Positions 36,891 to 49,561 of a stretch of 64,000 nucleotides of DNA are shown piece by piece (the first letter of the stretch is position 1; every line of letters begins with the position of its first letter). Made by a program: the position numbers and the translations under genes. Where the stretch lies: positions 124,001 to 188,000 of the forward strand of contig JAKCOZ010000309.1 of assembly GCA_022605955.1 (NCBI GenBank), written 5' to 3'. The notes under the pieces are model-generated. The model saw only the letters and a list, made by a program, of their open reading frames with translations, did no database searches and was not told the DNA's origin. This DNA is from Rallus limicola (lineage: Eukaryota; Chordata; Aves; Gruiformes; Rallidae).

Positions 36891-37870
36891 GTGCTTTTCT
36901 CGGCCCTAGCAGACTGCAGTTCAAAACATGCTAAACGTCCAGCAATAACTCCCAAAGTAAAGAAGCTAGGCATGAAAGGCATAGCTTGTCTGAAACCTCC
37001 TAACAGGACACACAAGCAGAGTCTGTCACTTTGGCTCTCAGCCTTTTCCTTTGCCTGGAAAGAGGGAACATGCCTGGAACCTCCTACGGTGCTTTTCTCG
37101 GCCCTAGCAGACTGCAGTTCAAAACATGCTAAACGTCCAGCAATAACTCCCAAAGTAAAGAAGCTAGGACTGAAAGGCATAGCTTGTCTGAAACCTCCTA
37201 ACAGGACACACAAGCAGACCCTGTCACTTTGGCTCTCAGCCTTTTCCTTTGCCTGGAAAGAGGGAACATGCCTGGAAGCTCCTACGGTGCTTTTCTCGGC
37301 CCTAGCAGACTGCAGTTCAAAACATGCTAAACGTCCAGCAATAACTCCCAAAGTAAAGAAGCTAGGACTGAAAGGCATAGCTTGTCTGAAACCTCCTAAC
37401 AGGACACACAAGCAGACCCTGTCACTTTGGCTCTCAGCCTTTTCCTTTGCCTGGAAAGAAGGAACATACCTGCTACCTCCTACAGTGCTTTTCTCGGCCC
37501 TAGCAGACTGCAGTTCAAAACATGCTAAACGTCCAGCAATAACTCCCAAAGTAAAGAAGCTAGGACTGAAAGGCATAGCTTGTCTGAAACCTCCTAACAG
37601 GACACACAAGCAGACCCTGTCACTTTGGCTCTCAGCCTTTTCCTTTGCCTGGAAAGAGGGAACATGCCTGGAACCTCCTACGGTGCTTTTCTCGGCCCTA
37701 GCAGACTGCAGTTCAAAACATGCTAAACGTCCAGCAATAACTCCCAAAGTAAAGAAGCTAGGCATGAAAGGCATAGCTTGTCTGAAACCTCCTAACAGGA
37801 CACACAAGCAGACCCTGTCACTTTGGCTCTCAGCCTTTTCCTTTGCCTGGAAAGAGGGAACATGCCTGGA
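36891..37870 (+). repeat. CAGAGTCTG block, copy 3
   Basis: This is the third occurrence of the block. It matches 34911-35890 in marker order at +1980 bp, then diverges (GGAACCTCC where copy 2 has GGAAGCTCCTAGGG). Around the three blocks the monomers alternate types A and B without further exact order, so this is an eroded or newly forming 10- to 11-monomer HOR. Confidence 0.8.
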
Positions 37871-38297
37871 ACCTCCTACGGTGCTTTTCTCGGCCCTAGC
37901 AGACTGCAGTTCAAAACATGCTAAACGTCCAGCAATAACTCCCAAAGTAAAGAAGCTAGGACTGAAAGGCATAGCTTGTCTGAAACCTCCTAACAGGACA
38001 CACAAGCAGACCCTGTCACTTTGGCTCTCAGCCTTTTCCTTTGCCTGGAAAGAGGGAACATGCCTGGAACCTCCTACGGTGCTTTTCTCGGCCCTAGCAG
38101 ACTGCAGTTCAAAACATGCTAAACGTCCAGCAATAACTCCCAAAGTAAAGAAGCTAGGACTGAAAGGCATAGCTTGTCTGAAACCTCCTAACAGGACACA
38201 CAAGCAGACCCTGTCACTTTGGCTCTCAGCCTTTTCCTTTGCCTGGAAAGAAGAAACATACCTGCTACCTCCTACAGTGCTTTTCTCGGCCCTAGCA

Positions 38298-38316
38298 GAC
38301 TTCAGTTAAAACACGC
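38298..38316. other. 1-bp deletion in a monomer (phase shift)
   Basis: The sequence reads GACTTCAGTTAAAACACGC where the consensus is GACTGCAGTTCAAAACATGC. One base is lost from the TTCAAAAC run and the PstI site is destroyed by G-to-T. The phase shifts by -1. Confidence 0.93.
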
Positions 38317-40453
38317 TAAACGTCCAGCAATAACTCCCAAAGTAAAGAAGCTAGGCATGAAAGGCATAGCTTGTCTGAAACCTCCTAACAGGACACACAA
38401 GCAGACCCTGTCACTTTGGCTCTCAGCCTTTTCCTTTGCATGGAAAGAAGGAACATACCTGCTACCTCCTACAGTGCTTTTCTCGGCCCTAGCAGACTGC
38501 AGTTCAAAACATGCTAAACGTCCAGCAATAACTCCCAAAGTAAAGAAGCTAGGACTGAAAGGCATAGCTTGTCTGAAACCTCCTAACAGGACACACAAGC
38601 AGACCCTGTCACTTTGGCTCTCAGCCTTTTCCTTTGCCTGGAAAGAGGGAACATGCCTGGAACCTCCTACGGTGCTTTTCTCGGCCCTAGCAGACTGCAG
38701 TTCAAAACATGCTAAACGTCCAGCAATAACTCCCAAAGTAAAGAAGCTAGGCATGAAAGGCATAGCTTGTCTGAAACCTCCTAACAGGACACACAAGCAG
38801 ACCCTGTCACTTTGGCTCTCAGCCTTTTCCTTTGCCTGGAAAGAAGGAACATACCTGCTACCTATAAAAGTGCTTTTCTCGGCCCTAGCAGACTGCAGTT
38901 CAAAACATGCTAAACGTCCAGCAATAACTGCTAAAGTAAAGAAGCTAGGCATGAAAGGCATAGCTTGTCTGAAACCTCCTAACAGGACACACAAGCAGAC
39001 CCTGTCACTTTGGCTCTCAGCCTTTTCCTTTGCCTGGAAAGAGGGAACATGCCTGGAACCTCCTACGGTGCTTTTCTCGGCCCTAGCAGACTGCAGTTCA
39101 AAACATGCTAAACGTCCAGCAATAACTCCCAAAGTAAAGAAGCTAGGACTGAAAGGCATAGCTTGTCTGAAACCTCCTAACAGGACACACAAGCAGACCC
39201 TGTCACTTTGGCTCTCAGCCTTTTCCTTTGCCTGGAAAGAAGGAACATGCCTGGAACCTCCTACGGTGCTTTTCTCGGCCCTAGCAGACTGCAGTTCAAA
39301 ACATGCTAAACGTCCAGCAATAACTCCCAAAGTAAAGAAGCTAGGACTGAAAGGCATAGCTTGTCTGAAACCTCCTAACAGGACACACAAGCTGACCCTG
39401 TCACTTTGGCTCTCAGCCTTTTCCTTTGCCTGGAAAGAGGGAACATGCCTGGAACCTCCTACGGTGCTTTTCTCGGCCCTAGCAGACTGCAGTTCAAAAC
39501 TTGCTAAACGTCCAGCAATAACTCCCAAAGTAAAGAAGCTAGGACTGAAAGGCATAGCTTGTCTGAAACCTCCTAACAGGACACACAAGCAGACCCTGTC
39601 ACTTTGGCTCTCAGCCTTTTCCTTTGCATGGAAAGAGGGAACATGCCTGGAACCTCCTACGGTGCTTTTCTCGGCCCTAGCAGACTGCAGTTCAAAACAT
39701 GCTAAACGTCCAGCAATAACTCCCAAAGTAAAGAAGCTAGGACTGAAAGGCATAGCTTGTCTGAAACCTCCTAACAGGACACACAAGCAGACCCTGTCAC
39801 TTTGGCTCTCAGCCTTTTCCTTTGCCTGGAAAGAAGGAACATACCTGCTACCTCCTACAGTGCTTTTCTCGGCCCTAGCAGACTGCAGTTCAAAACATGC
39901 TAAACGTCCAGCAATAACTCCCAAAGTAAAGAAGCTAGGCATGAAAGGCATAGCTTGTCTGAAACCTCCTAACAGGACACACAAGCAGACCCTGTCACTT
40001 TGGCTCTCAGCCTTTTCCTTTGCCTGGAAAGAGGGAACATGCCTGGAACCTCCAACGGTGCTTTTCTCGGCCCTAGCAGACTGCAGTTCAAAACACGCTA
40101 AACGTCCAGCAATAACTCCCAAAGTAAAGAAGCTAGGCATGAAAGGCATAGCTTGTCTGAAACCTCCTAACAGGACACACAAGCAGACCCTGTCACTTTG
40201 GCTCTCAGCCTTTTCCTTTGCATGGAAAGAGGGAACATGCCTGGAACCTCCTACGGTGCTTTTCTCGGCCCTAGCAGACTGCAGTTCAAAACATGCTAAA
40301 CGTCCAGCAATAACTCCCAAAGTAAAGAAGCTAGGACTGAAAGGCATAGCTTGTCTGAAACCTCCTAACAGGACACACAAGCAGACCCTGTCACTTTGGC
40401 TCTCAGCCTTTTCCTTTGCCTGGAAAGAGGGAACATGCCTGGAACCTCCTACG

Positions 40454-41641
40454 GTGCTTTTCTCGGCCCTAGCAGACTGCAGTTCAAAACATGCTAAACG
40501 TCCAGCAATAACTCCCAAAGTAAAGAAGCTAGGACTGAAAGGCATAGCTTGTCTGAAACCTCCTAACAGGACACACAAGCAGACCCTGTCACTTTGGCTC
40601 TCAGCCTTTTCCTTTGCCTGGAAAGAAGGAACATACCTGCTACCTCCTACAGTGCTTTTCTCGGCCCTAGCAGACTGCAGTTCAAAACATGCTAAACGTC
40701 CAGCAATAACTCCCAAAGTAAAGAAGCTAGGACTGAAAGGCATAGCTTGTCTGAAACCTCCTAACAGGACACACAAGCAGACCCTGTCACTATGGCTCTC
40801 AGCCTTTTCCTTTGCCTGGAAAGAGGGAACATGCCTGGAACCTCCTACGGTGCTTTTCTCGGCCCTAGCAGACTGCAGTTCAAAACATGCTAAACGTCCA
40901 GCAATAACTCCCAAAGTAAAGAAGCTAGGACTGAAAGGCATAGCTTGTCTGAAACCTCCTAACAGGACACACAAGCAGACCCTGTCACTTTGGCTCTCAG
41001 CCTTTTCCTTTGCCTGGAAAGAGGGAACATGCCTGGAACCTCCTACGGTGCTTTTCTCGGCCCTAGCAGACTGCAGTTCAAAACATGCTAAACGTCCAGC
41101 AATAACTCCCAAAGTAAAGAAGCTAGGACTGAAAGGCATAGCTTGTCTGAAACCTCCTAACGGGACACACAAGCAGACCCTGTCACTTTGGCTCTCAGCC
41201 TTTTCCTTTACCTGGAAAGAAGGAACATACCTGCTACCTCCTACAGTGCTTTTCTCGGCCCTAGCAGACTGCAGTTCAAAACATGCTAAACGTCCAGCAA
41301 TAACTCCCAAAGTAAAGAAGCTAGGACTGAAAGGCATAGCTTGTCTGAAACCTCCTAACAGGACACACAAGCAGACCCTGTCACTTTGGCTCTCAGCCTT
41401 TTCCTTTGTCTGGAAAGAGGGAACATGCCTGGAACCTCCTACGGTGCTTTTCTCGGCCCTAGCAGACTGCAGTTCAAAACATGCTAAACGTCCAGCAATA
41501 ACTCCCAAAGTAAAGAAGCTAGGCATGAAAGGCATAGCTTGTCTGAAACCTCCTAACAGGACACACAAGCAGACCCTGTCACTTTGGCTCTCAGCCTTTT
41601 CCTTTGCCTGGAAAGAAGGAACATACCTGCTACCTCCTACG
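40454..41641 (+). repeat. Six-monomer block, partner of 46592-47779
   Basis: The block ends with a monomer carrying CTAACGGGACAC (about 41159), then TTTGTCTGG (about 41406), then an AGGCATG type B monomer with ACGG. The same order lies 6138 bp (31 monomers) downstream. Private changes here are CACTATGGC (about 40789) and CCTTTACCTGG (about 41208). Confidence 0.82.
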
Positions 41642-42433
41642 GTGCTTTTCTCGGCCCTAGCAGACTGCAGTTCAAAACATGCTAAACGTCCAGCAATAAC
41701 TCCCAAAGTAAAGAAGCTAGGACTGAAAGGCATAGCTTGTCTGAAACCTCCTAACAGGACACACAAGCTGACCCTGTCACTTTGGCTCTCAGCCTTTTCC
41801 TTTGCCTGGAAAGAGGGAACATGCCTGGAACCTCCTACGGTGCTTTTCTCGGCCCTAGCAGACTGCAGTTCAAAACATGCTAAACGTCCAGCAATAACTC
41901 CCAAAGTAAAGAAGCTAGGCATGAAAGGCATAGCTTGTCTGAAACCTCCTAACAGGACACACAAGCAGACCCTGTCACTTTGGCTCTCAGCCTTTTCCTT
42001 TGCCTGGAAAGAGGGAACATGCCTGGAAGCCCCTACGGTGCTTTTCTCGGCCCTAGCAGACTGCAGTTCAAAACATGCTAAACGTCCAGCAATAACTCCC
42101 AAAGTAAAGAAGCTAGGACTGAAAGGCATAGCTTGTCTGAAACCTCCTAACAGGACACACAAGCAGACCCTGTCACTTTGGCTCTCAGCCTTTTCCTTTG
42201 CCTGGAAAGAGGGAACATGCCTGGAACCTCCTACGGTGCTTTTCTCGGCCCTAGCAGACTGCAGTTCAAAACATGCTAAACGTCCAGCAATAACTCCCAA
42301 AGTAAAGAAGCTAGGACTGAAAGGCATAGCTTGTCTGAAACCTCCTAACAGGACACACAAGCTGACCCTGTCACTTTGGCTCTCAGCCTTTTCCTTTGCC
42401 TGGAAAGAAGGAACATACCTGCTACCTTCTAAA

Positions 42434-43810
42434 GTGCTTTTCTCGGCCCTAGCAGACTGCAGTTCAAAACATGCTAAACGTCCAGCAATAACTCCCAAAG
42501 TAAAGAAGCTAGGACTGAAAGGCATAGCTTGTCTGAAACCTCCTAACAGGACACACAAGCAGACCCTGTCACTTTGGCTCTCAGCCTTTTCCTTTGCATG
42601 GAAAGAGGGAACATGCCTGGAACCTCCTACGGTGCTTTTCTCGGCCCTAGCAGACTGCAGTTCAAAACATGCTAAACGTCCAGCAATAACTCCCAAAGTA
42701 AAGAAGCTAGGACTGAAAGGCATAGCTTGTCTGAAACCTCCTAACAGGACACACAAGCAGACCCTGTCACTTTGGCTCTCAGCCTTTTCCTTTGCCTGGA
42801 AAGAGGGAACATGCCTGGAAGCTCCTACGGTGCTTTTCTCGGCCCTAGCAGACTGCAGTTCAAAACATGCTAAACGTCCAGCAATAACTCCCAAAGTAAA
42901 GAAGCTAGGCATGAAAGGCATAGCTTGTCTGAAACCTCCTAACAGGACACACAAGCAGACCCTGTCACTTTGGCTCTCAGCCTTTTCCTTTGCCTGGAAA
43001 GAAGGAACATACCTGCTACCTCCTACAGTGCTTTTCTCGGCCCTAGCAGACTGCAGTTCAAAACATGCTAAACGTCCAGCAATAACTCCCAAAGTAAAGA
43101 AGCTAGGCATGAAAGGCATAGCTTGTCTGAAACCTCCTAACAGGACACACAAGCAGACCCTGTCACTTTGGCTCTCAGCCTTTTCCTTTGCCTGGAAAGA
43201 GGGAACATGCCTGGAACCTCCTACGGTGCTTTTCTCGGCCCTAGCAGACTGCAGTTCAAAACATGCTAAACGTCCAGCAATAACTCCCAAAGTAAAGAAG
43301 CTAGGCATGAAAGGCATAGCTTGTCTGAAACCTCCTAACAGGACACACAAGCAGACCCTGTCACTTTGGCTCTCAGCCTTTTCCTTTGCCTGGAAAGAAG
43401 GAACATACCTGCTACCTCCTACGGTGCTTTTCTCGGCCCTAGCAGACTGCAGTTCAAAACATGCTAAACGTCCAGCAATAACTCCCAAAGTAAAGAAGCT
43501 AGGCATGAAAGGCATAGCTTGTCTGAAACCTTATAACAGGACACACAAGCAGACCCTGTCACTTTGGCTCTCAGCCTTTTCCTTTGCCTGGAAAGAGGGA
43601 ACATGCCTGGAACCTCCTACGGTGCTTTTCTCGGCCCTAGCAGACTGCAGTTCAAAACTTGCTAAACGTCCAGCAATAACTCCCAAAGTAAAGAAGCTAG
43701 GACTGAAAGGCATAGCTTGTCTGAAACCTCCTAACAGGACACACAAGCAGACCCTGTCACTTTGGCTCTCAGCCTTTTCCTTTGCCTGGAAAGAGGGAAC
43801 ATGCCTGGAA
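42434..43810 (+). repeat. Seven-monomer block, partner of 49562-50938
   Basis: The order is AGGACTG with TTTGCATGG, AGGACTG/GGAAGCTCC, then AGGCATG types B, A and B (ACGG ending), CCTTATAAC type A, and AACTTGC/AGGACTG. It recurs exactly 7128 bp (36 monomers) downstream; CCTTATAAC lies at about 43529 and 50657. Matching ends where this copy has GGAAGCTCC and the partner GGAACCTCC. Confidence 0.86.
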
Positions 43811-46591
43811 GCTCCTACGGTGCTTTTCTCGGCCCTAGCAGACTGCAGTTCAAAACATGCTAAACGTCCAGCAATAACTCCCAAAGTAAAGAAGCTAGGA
43901 CTGAAAGGCATAGCTTGTCTGAAACCTCCTAACAGGACACACAAGCAGACCCTGTCACTTTGGCTCTCAGCCTTTTCCTTTGCCTGGAAAGAAGGAACAT
44001 ACATGCTACCTCCTACAGTGCTTTTCTCGGCCCTAGCAGACTGCAGTTCAAAACATGCTAAACGTCCAGCAATAACTCCCAAAGTAAAGAAGCTAGGACT
44101 GAAAGGCATAGCTTGTCTGAAACCTCCTAACAGGACACACAAGCAGACCCTGTCACTTTGGCTCTCAGCCTTTTCCTTTGCCTGGAAAGAGGGAACATGC
44201 CTGGAACCTCCTACGGTGCTTTTCTCGGCCCTAGCAGACTGCAGTTCAAAACATGCTAAACGTCCAGCAATAACTCCCAAAGTAAAGAAGCTAGGACTGA
44301 AAGGCATAGCTTGTCTGAAACCTCCTAACAGGACACACAAGCTGACCCTGTCACTTTGGCTCTCAGCCTTTTCCTTTGCCTGGAAAGAGGGAACATGCCT
44401 GGAACCTCCTACGGTGCTTTTCTCGGCCCTAGCAGACTGCAGTTCAAAACTTGCTAAACGTCCAGCAATAACTCCCAAAGAAAAGAAGCTAGGACTGAAA
44501 GGCATAGCTTGTCTGAAACCTCCTAACAGGACACACAAGCAGACCCTGTCACTTTGGCTCTCAGCCTTTTCCTTTGCCTGGAAAGAGGGAACATGCCTGG
44601 AACCTCCTACGGTGCTTTTCTCGGCCCTAGCAGACTGCAGTTCAAAACATGCTAAACGTCCAGCAATAACTCCCAAAGTAAAGAAGCTAGGCATGAAAGG
44701 CATAGCTTGTCTGAAACCTCCTAACAGGACACACAAGCAGACCCTGTCACTTTGGCTCTCAGCCTTTTCCTTTGCCTGGAAAGAAGGAACATACCTGCTA
44801 CCTCCTACAGTGCTTTTCTCGGCCCTAGCAGACTGCAGTTCAAAACATGCTAAACGTCCAGCAATAACTCCCAAAGTAAAGAAGCTAGGACTGAAAGGCA
44901 TAGCTTGTCTGAAACCTCCTAACAGGACACACAAGCAGACCCTGTCACTTTGGCTCTCAGCCTTTTCCTTTGCCTGGAAAGAGGGAACATGCCTGGAAGC
45001 TCCTACGGTGCTTTTCTCGGCCCTAGCAGACTGCAGTTCAAAACATGCTAAACGTCCAGCAATAACTCCCAAAGTAAAGAAGCTAGGCATGAAAGGCATA
45101 GCTTGTCTGAAACCTCCTAACAGGACACACAAGCAGACCCTGTCACTTTGGCTCTCAGCCTTTTCCTTTGCCTGGAAAGAAGGAACATACCTGCTACCTC
45201 CTACGGTGCTTTTCTCGGCCCTAGCAGACTGCAGTTCAAAACATGCTAAACGTCCAGCAATAACTCCCAAAGTAAAGAAGCTAGGACTGAAAGGCATAGC
45301 TTGTCTGAAACCTCCTAACAGGACACACAAGCAGACCCTGTCACTTTGGCTCTCAGCCTTTTCCTTTGCCTGGAAAGAAGGAACATACCTGCTACCTCCT
45401 ACAGTGCTTTTCTCGGCCCTAGCAGACTGCAGTTCAAAACACGCTAAACGTCCAGCAATAACTCCCAAAGTAAAGAAGCTAGGCATGAAAGGCATAGCTT
45501 GTCTGAAACCTCCTAACAGGACACACAAGCAGACCCTGTCACTTTGGCTCTCAGCCTTTTCCTTTGCCTGGAAAGAAGAAACATACCTGCTACCTCCTAC
45601 AGTGCTTTTCTCGGCCCTAGCAGACTGCAGTTCAAAACATGCTAAACGTCCAGCAATAACTCCCAAAGTAAAGAAGCTAGGCATGAAAGGCATAGCTTGT
45701 CTGAAACCTCCTAACAGGACACACAAGCAGACCCTGTCACTTTGGCTCTCAGCCTTTTCCTTTGCCTGGAAAGAGGGAACATGCCTGGAACCTCCTACGG
45801 TGCTTTTCTCGGCCCTAGCAGACTGCAGTTCAAAACATGCTAAACGTCCAGCAATAACTCCCAAAGTAAAGAAGCTAGGCATGAAAGGCATAGCTTGTCT
45901 GAAACCTCCTAACAGGACACACAAGCAGACCCTGTCACTTTGGCTCTCAGCCTTTTCCTTTGCCTGGAAAGAAGGAACATACCTGCTACCTATAAAAGTG
46001 CTTTTCTCGGCCCTAGCAGACTGCAGTTCAAAACATGCTAAACGTCCAGCAATAACTGCTAAAGTAAAGAAGCTAGGCATGAAAGGCATAGCTTGTCTGA
46101 AACCTTATAACAGGACACACAAGCAGACCCTGTCACTTTGGCTCTCAGCCTTTTCCTTTGCCTGGAAAGAGGGAACATGCCTGGAACCTCCTACAGTGCT
46201 TTTCTCGGCCCTAGCAGACTGCAGTTCAAAACACGCTAAACGTCCAGCAATAACTCCCAAAGTAAAGAAGCTAGGCATGAAAGGCATAGCTTGTCTGAAA
46301 CCTCCTAACAGGACACACAAGCAGACCCTGTCACTTTGGCTCTCAGCCTTTTCCTTTGCCTGGAAAGAGGGAACATGCCTGGAACCTCCTACGGTGCTTT
46401 TCTCGGCCCTAGCATACTGCAGTTCAAAACATGCTAAACGTCCAGCAATAACTCCCAAAGTAAAGAAGCTAGGACTGAAAGGCATAGCTTGTCTGAAACC
46501 TCCTAACAGGACACACAAGCAGACCCTGTCACTTTGGCTCTCAGCCTTTTCCTTTGCCTGGAAAGAGGGAACATGCCTGGAAGCTCCTACG

Positions 46592-47779
46592 GTGCTTTTC
46601 TCGGCCCTAGCAGACTGCAGTTCAAAACATGCTAAACGTCCAGCAATAACTCCCAAAGTAAAGAAGCTAGGACTGAAAGGCATAGCTTGTCTGAAACCTC
46701 CTAACAGGACACACAAGCAGACCCTGTCACTTTGGCTCTCAGCCTTTTCCTTTGCCTGGAAAGAAGGAACATACCTGCTACCTCCTACAGTGCTTTTCTC
46801 GGCCCTAGCAGACTGCAGTTCAAAACATGCTAAACGTCCAGCAATAACTCCCAAAGTAAAGAAGCTAGGACTGAAAGGCATAGCTTGTCTGAAACCTCCT
46901 AACAGGACACACAAGCAGACCCTGTCACTTTGGCTCTCAGCCTTTTCCTTTGCCTGGAAAGAGGGAACATGCCTGGAACCTCCTACGGTGCTTTTCTCGG
47001 CCCTAGCAGACTGCAGTTCAAAACATGCTAAACGTCCAGCAATAACTCCCAAAGTAAAGAAGCTAGGCATGAAAGGCATAGCTTGTCTGAAACCTCCTAA
47101 CAGGACACACAAGCAGACCCTGTCACTTTGGCTCTCAGCCTTTTCCTTTGCCTGGAAAGAGGGAACATGCCTGGAACCTCCTACGGTGCTTTTCTCGGCC
47201 CTAGCAGACTGCAGTTCAAAACATGCTAAACGTCCAGCAATAACTCCCAAAGTAAAGAAGCTAGGACTGAAAGGCATAGCTTGTCTGAAACCATCTAACG
47301 GGACACACAAGCAGACCCTGTCACTTTGGCTCTCAGCCTTTTCCTTTGCCTGGAAAGAAGGAACATACCTGCTACCTCCTACAGTGCTTTTCTCGGCCCT
47401 AGCAGACTGCAGTTCAAAACATGCTAAACGTCCAGCAATAACTCCCAAAGTAAAGAAGCTAGGACTGAAAGGCATAGCTTGTCTGAAACCTCCTAACAGG
47501 ACACACAAGCAGACCCTGTCACTTTGGCTCTCAGCCTTTTCCTTTGTCTGGAAAGAGGGAACATGCCTGGAACCTCCTACGGTGCTTTTCTCGGCCCTAG
47601 CAGACTGCAGTTCAAAACATGCTAAACGTCCAGCAATAACTCCCAAAGTAAAGAAGCTAGGCATGAAAGGCATAGCTTGTCTGAAACCTCCTAACAGGAC
47701 ACACAAGCAGACCCTGTCACTTTGGCTCTCAGCCTTTTCCTTTGCCTGGAAAGAAGGAACATACCTGCTACCTCCTACG
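46592..47779 (+). repeat. Six-monomer block, partner of 40454-41641
   Basis: The markers CTAACGGGACAC (about 47297) and TTTGTCTGG (about 47544) recur in the same order as 31 monomers upstream. This copy differs by CCATCTAAC for CCTCCTAAC (about 47292) and AGGCATG for AGGACTG in one monomer (about 47066). Confidence 0.82.
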
Positions 47780-49561
47780 GTGCTTTTCTCGGCCCTAGCA
47801 GACTGCAGTTCAAAACATGCTAAACGTCCAGCAATAACTCCCAAAGTAAAGAAGCTAGGCATGAAAGGCATAGCTTGTCTGAAACCTCCTAACAGGACAC
47901 ACAAGCAGACCCTGTCACTTTGGCTCTCAGCCTTTTCCTTTGCCTGGAAAGAGGGAACATGCCTGGAACCTCCTACGGTGCTTTTCTCGGCCCTAGCAGA
48001 CTGCAGTTCAAAACATGCTAAACGTCCAGCAATAACTCCCAAAGTAAAGAAGCTAGGCATGAAAGGCATAGCTTGTCTGAAACCTCCTAACAGGACACAC
48101 AAGCAGACCCTGTCACTTTGGCTCTCAGCCTTTTCCTTTGCCTGGAAAGAAGAAACATACCTGCTACCTCCTACAGTGCTTTTCTCGGCCCTAGCAGACT
48201 GCAGTTCAAAACATGCTAAACGTCCAGCAATAACTGCTAAAGTAAAGAAGCTAGGCATGAAAGGCATAGCTTGTCTGAAACCTCCTAACAGGACACACAA
48301 GCAGACCCTGTCACTTTGGCTCTCAGCCTTTTCCTTTGCCTGGAAAGAGGGAACATGCCTGGAACCTCCTACGGTGCTTTTCTCGGCCCTAGCAGACTGC
48401 AGTTCAAAACATGCTAAACGTCCAGCAATAACTCCCAAAGTAAAGAAGCTAGGACTGAAAGGCATAGCTTGTCTGAAACCTCCTAACAGGACACACGAGC
48501 AGACCCTGTCACTTTGGCTCTCAGCCTTTTCCTTTGCCTGGAAAGAAGGAACATGCCTGGAACCTCCTACGGTGCTTTTCTCGGCCCTAGCAGACTGTAG
48601 TTCAAAACATGCTAAACGTCCAGCAATAACTCCCAAAGTAAAGAAGCTAGGACTGAAAGGCATAGCTTGTCTGAAACCTCCTAACAGGACACACAAGCAG
48701 ACCCTGTCACTTTGGCTCTCAGCCTTTTCCTTTGCATGGAAAGAGGGAACATGCCTGGAACCTCCTACGGTGCTTTTCTCGGCCCTAGCAGACTGCAGTT
48801 CAAAACATGCTAAACGTCCAGCAATAACTCCCAAAGTAAAGAAGCTAGGCATGAAAGGCATAGCTTGTCTGAAACCTCCTAACAGGACACACAAGCAGAC
48901 CCTGTCACTTTGGCTCTCAGCCTTTTCCTTTGCCTGGAAAGAAGGAACATACCTGCTACCTCCTACAGTGCTTTTCTCGGCCCTAGCAGACTGCAGTTCA
49001 AAACATGCTAAACGTCCAGCAATAACTCCCAAAGTAAAGAAGCTAGGCATGAAAGGCATAGCTTGTCTGAAACCTCCTAACAGGACACACAAGCAGACCC
49101 TGTCACTTTGGCTCTCAGCCTTTTCCTTTGCCTGGAAAGAGGGAACATGCCTGGAACCTCCTACGGTGCTTTTCTCGGCCCTAGCAGACTGCAGTTCAAA
49201 ACATGCTAAACGTCCAGCAATAACTCCCAAAGTAAAGAAGCTAGACATGAAAGGCATAGCTTGTCTGAAACCTCCTAACAGGACACACAAGCAGACCCTG
49301 TCACTTTGGCTCTCAGCCTTTTCCTTTGCCTGGAAAGAAGGAACATACCTGCTACCTCCTACGGTGCTTTTCTCGGCCCTAGCAGACTGCAGTTCAAAAC
49401 ATGCTAAACGTCCAGCAATAACTCCCAAAGTAAAGAAGCTAGGACTGAAAGGCATAGCTTGTCTGAAACCTCCTAACAGGACACACAAGCTGACCCTGTC
49501 ACTTTGGCTCTCAGCCTTTTCCTTTGCCTGGAAAGAGGGAACATGCCTGGAACCTCCTACG

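Noticed and set aside
33170..38203. Minus-strand open frame of about 1677 codons (others at 38302-43515, 46105-50643 and 56498-61138)
   Set aside because: It has the same cause: a stop-free minus frame in a 198-bp unit. Breaks fall where single variants (CCTTATAAC, CCTCATAAC, TCATACGG) create stops, as expected for neutral sequence.
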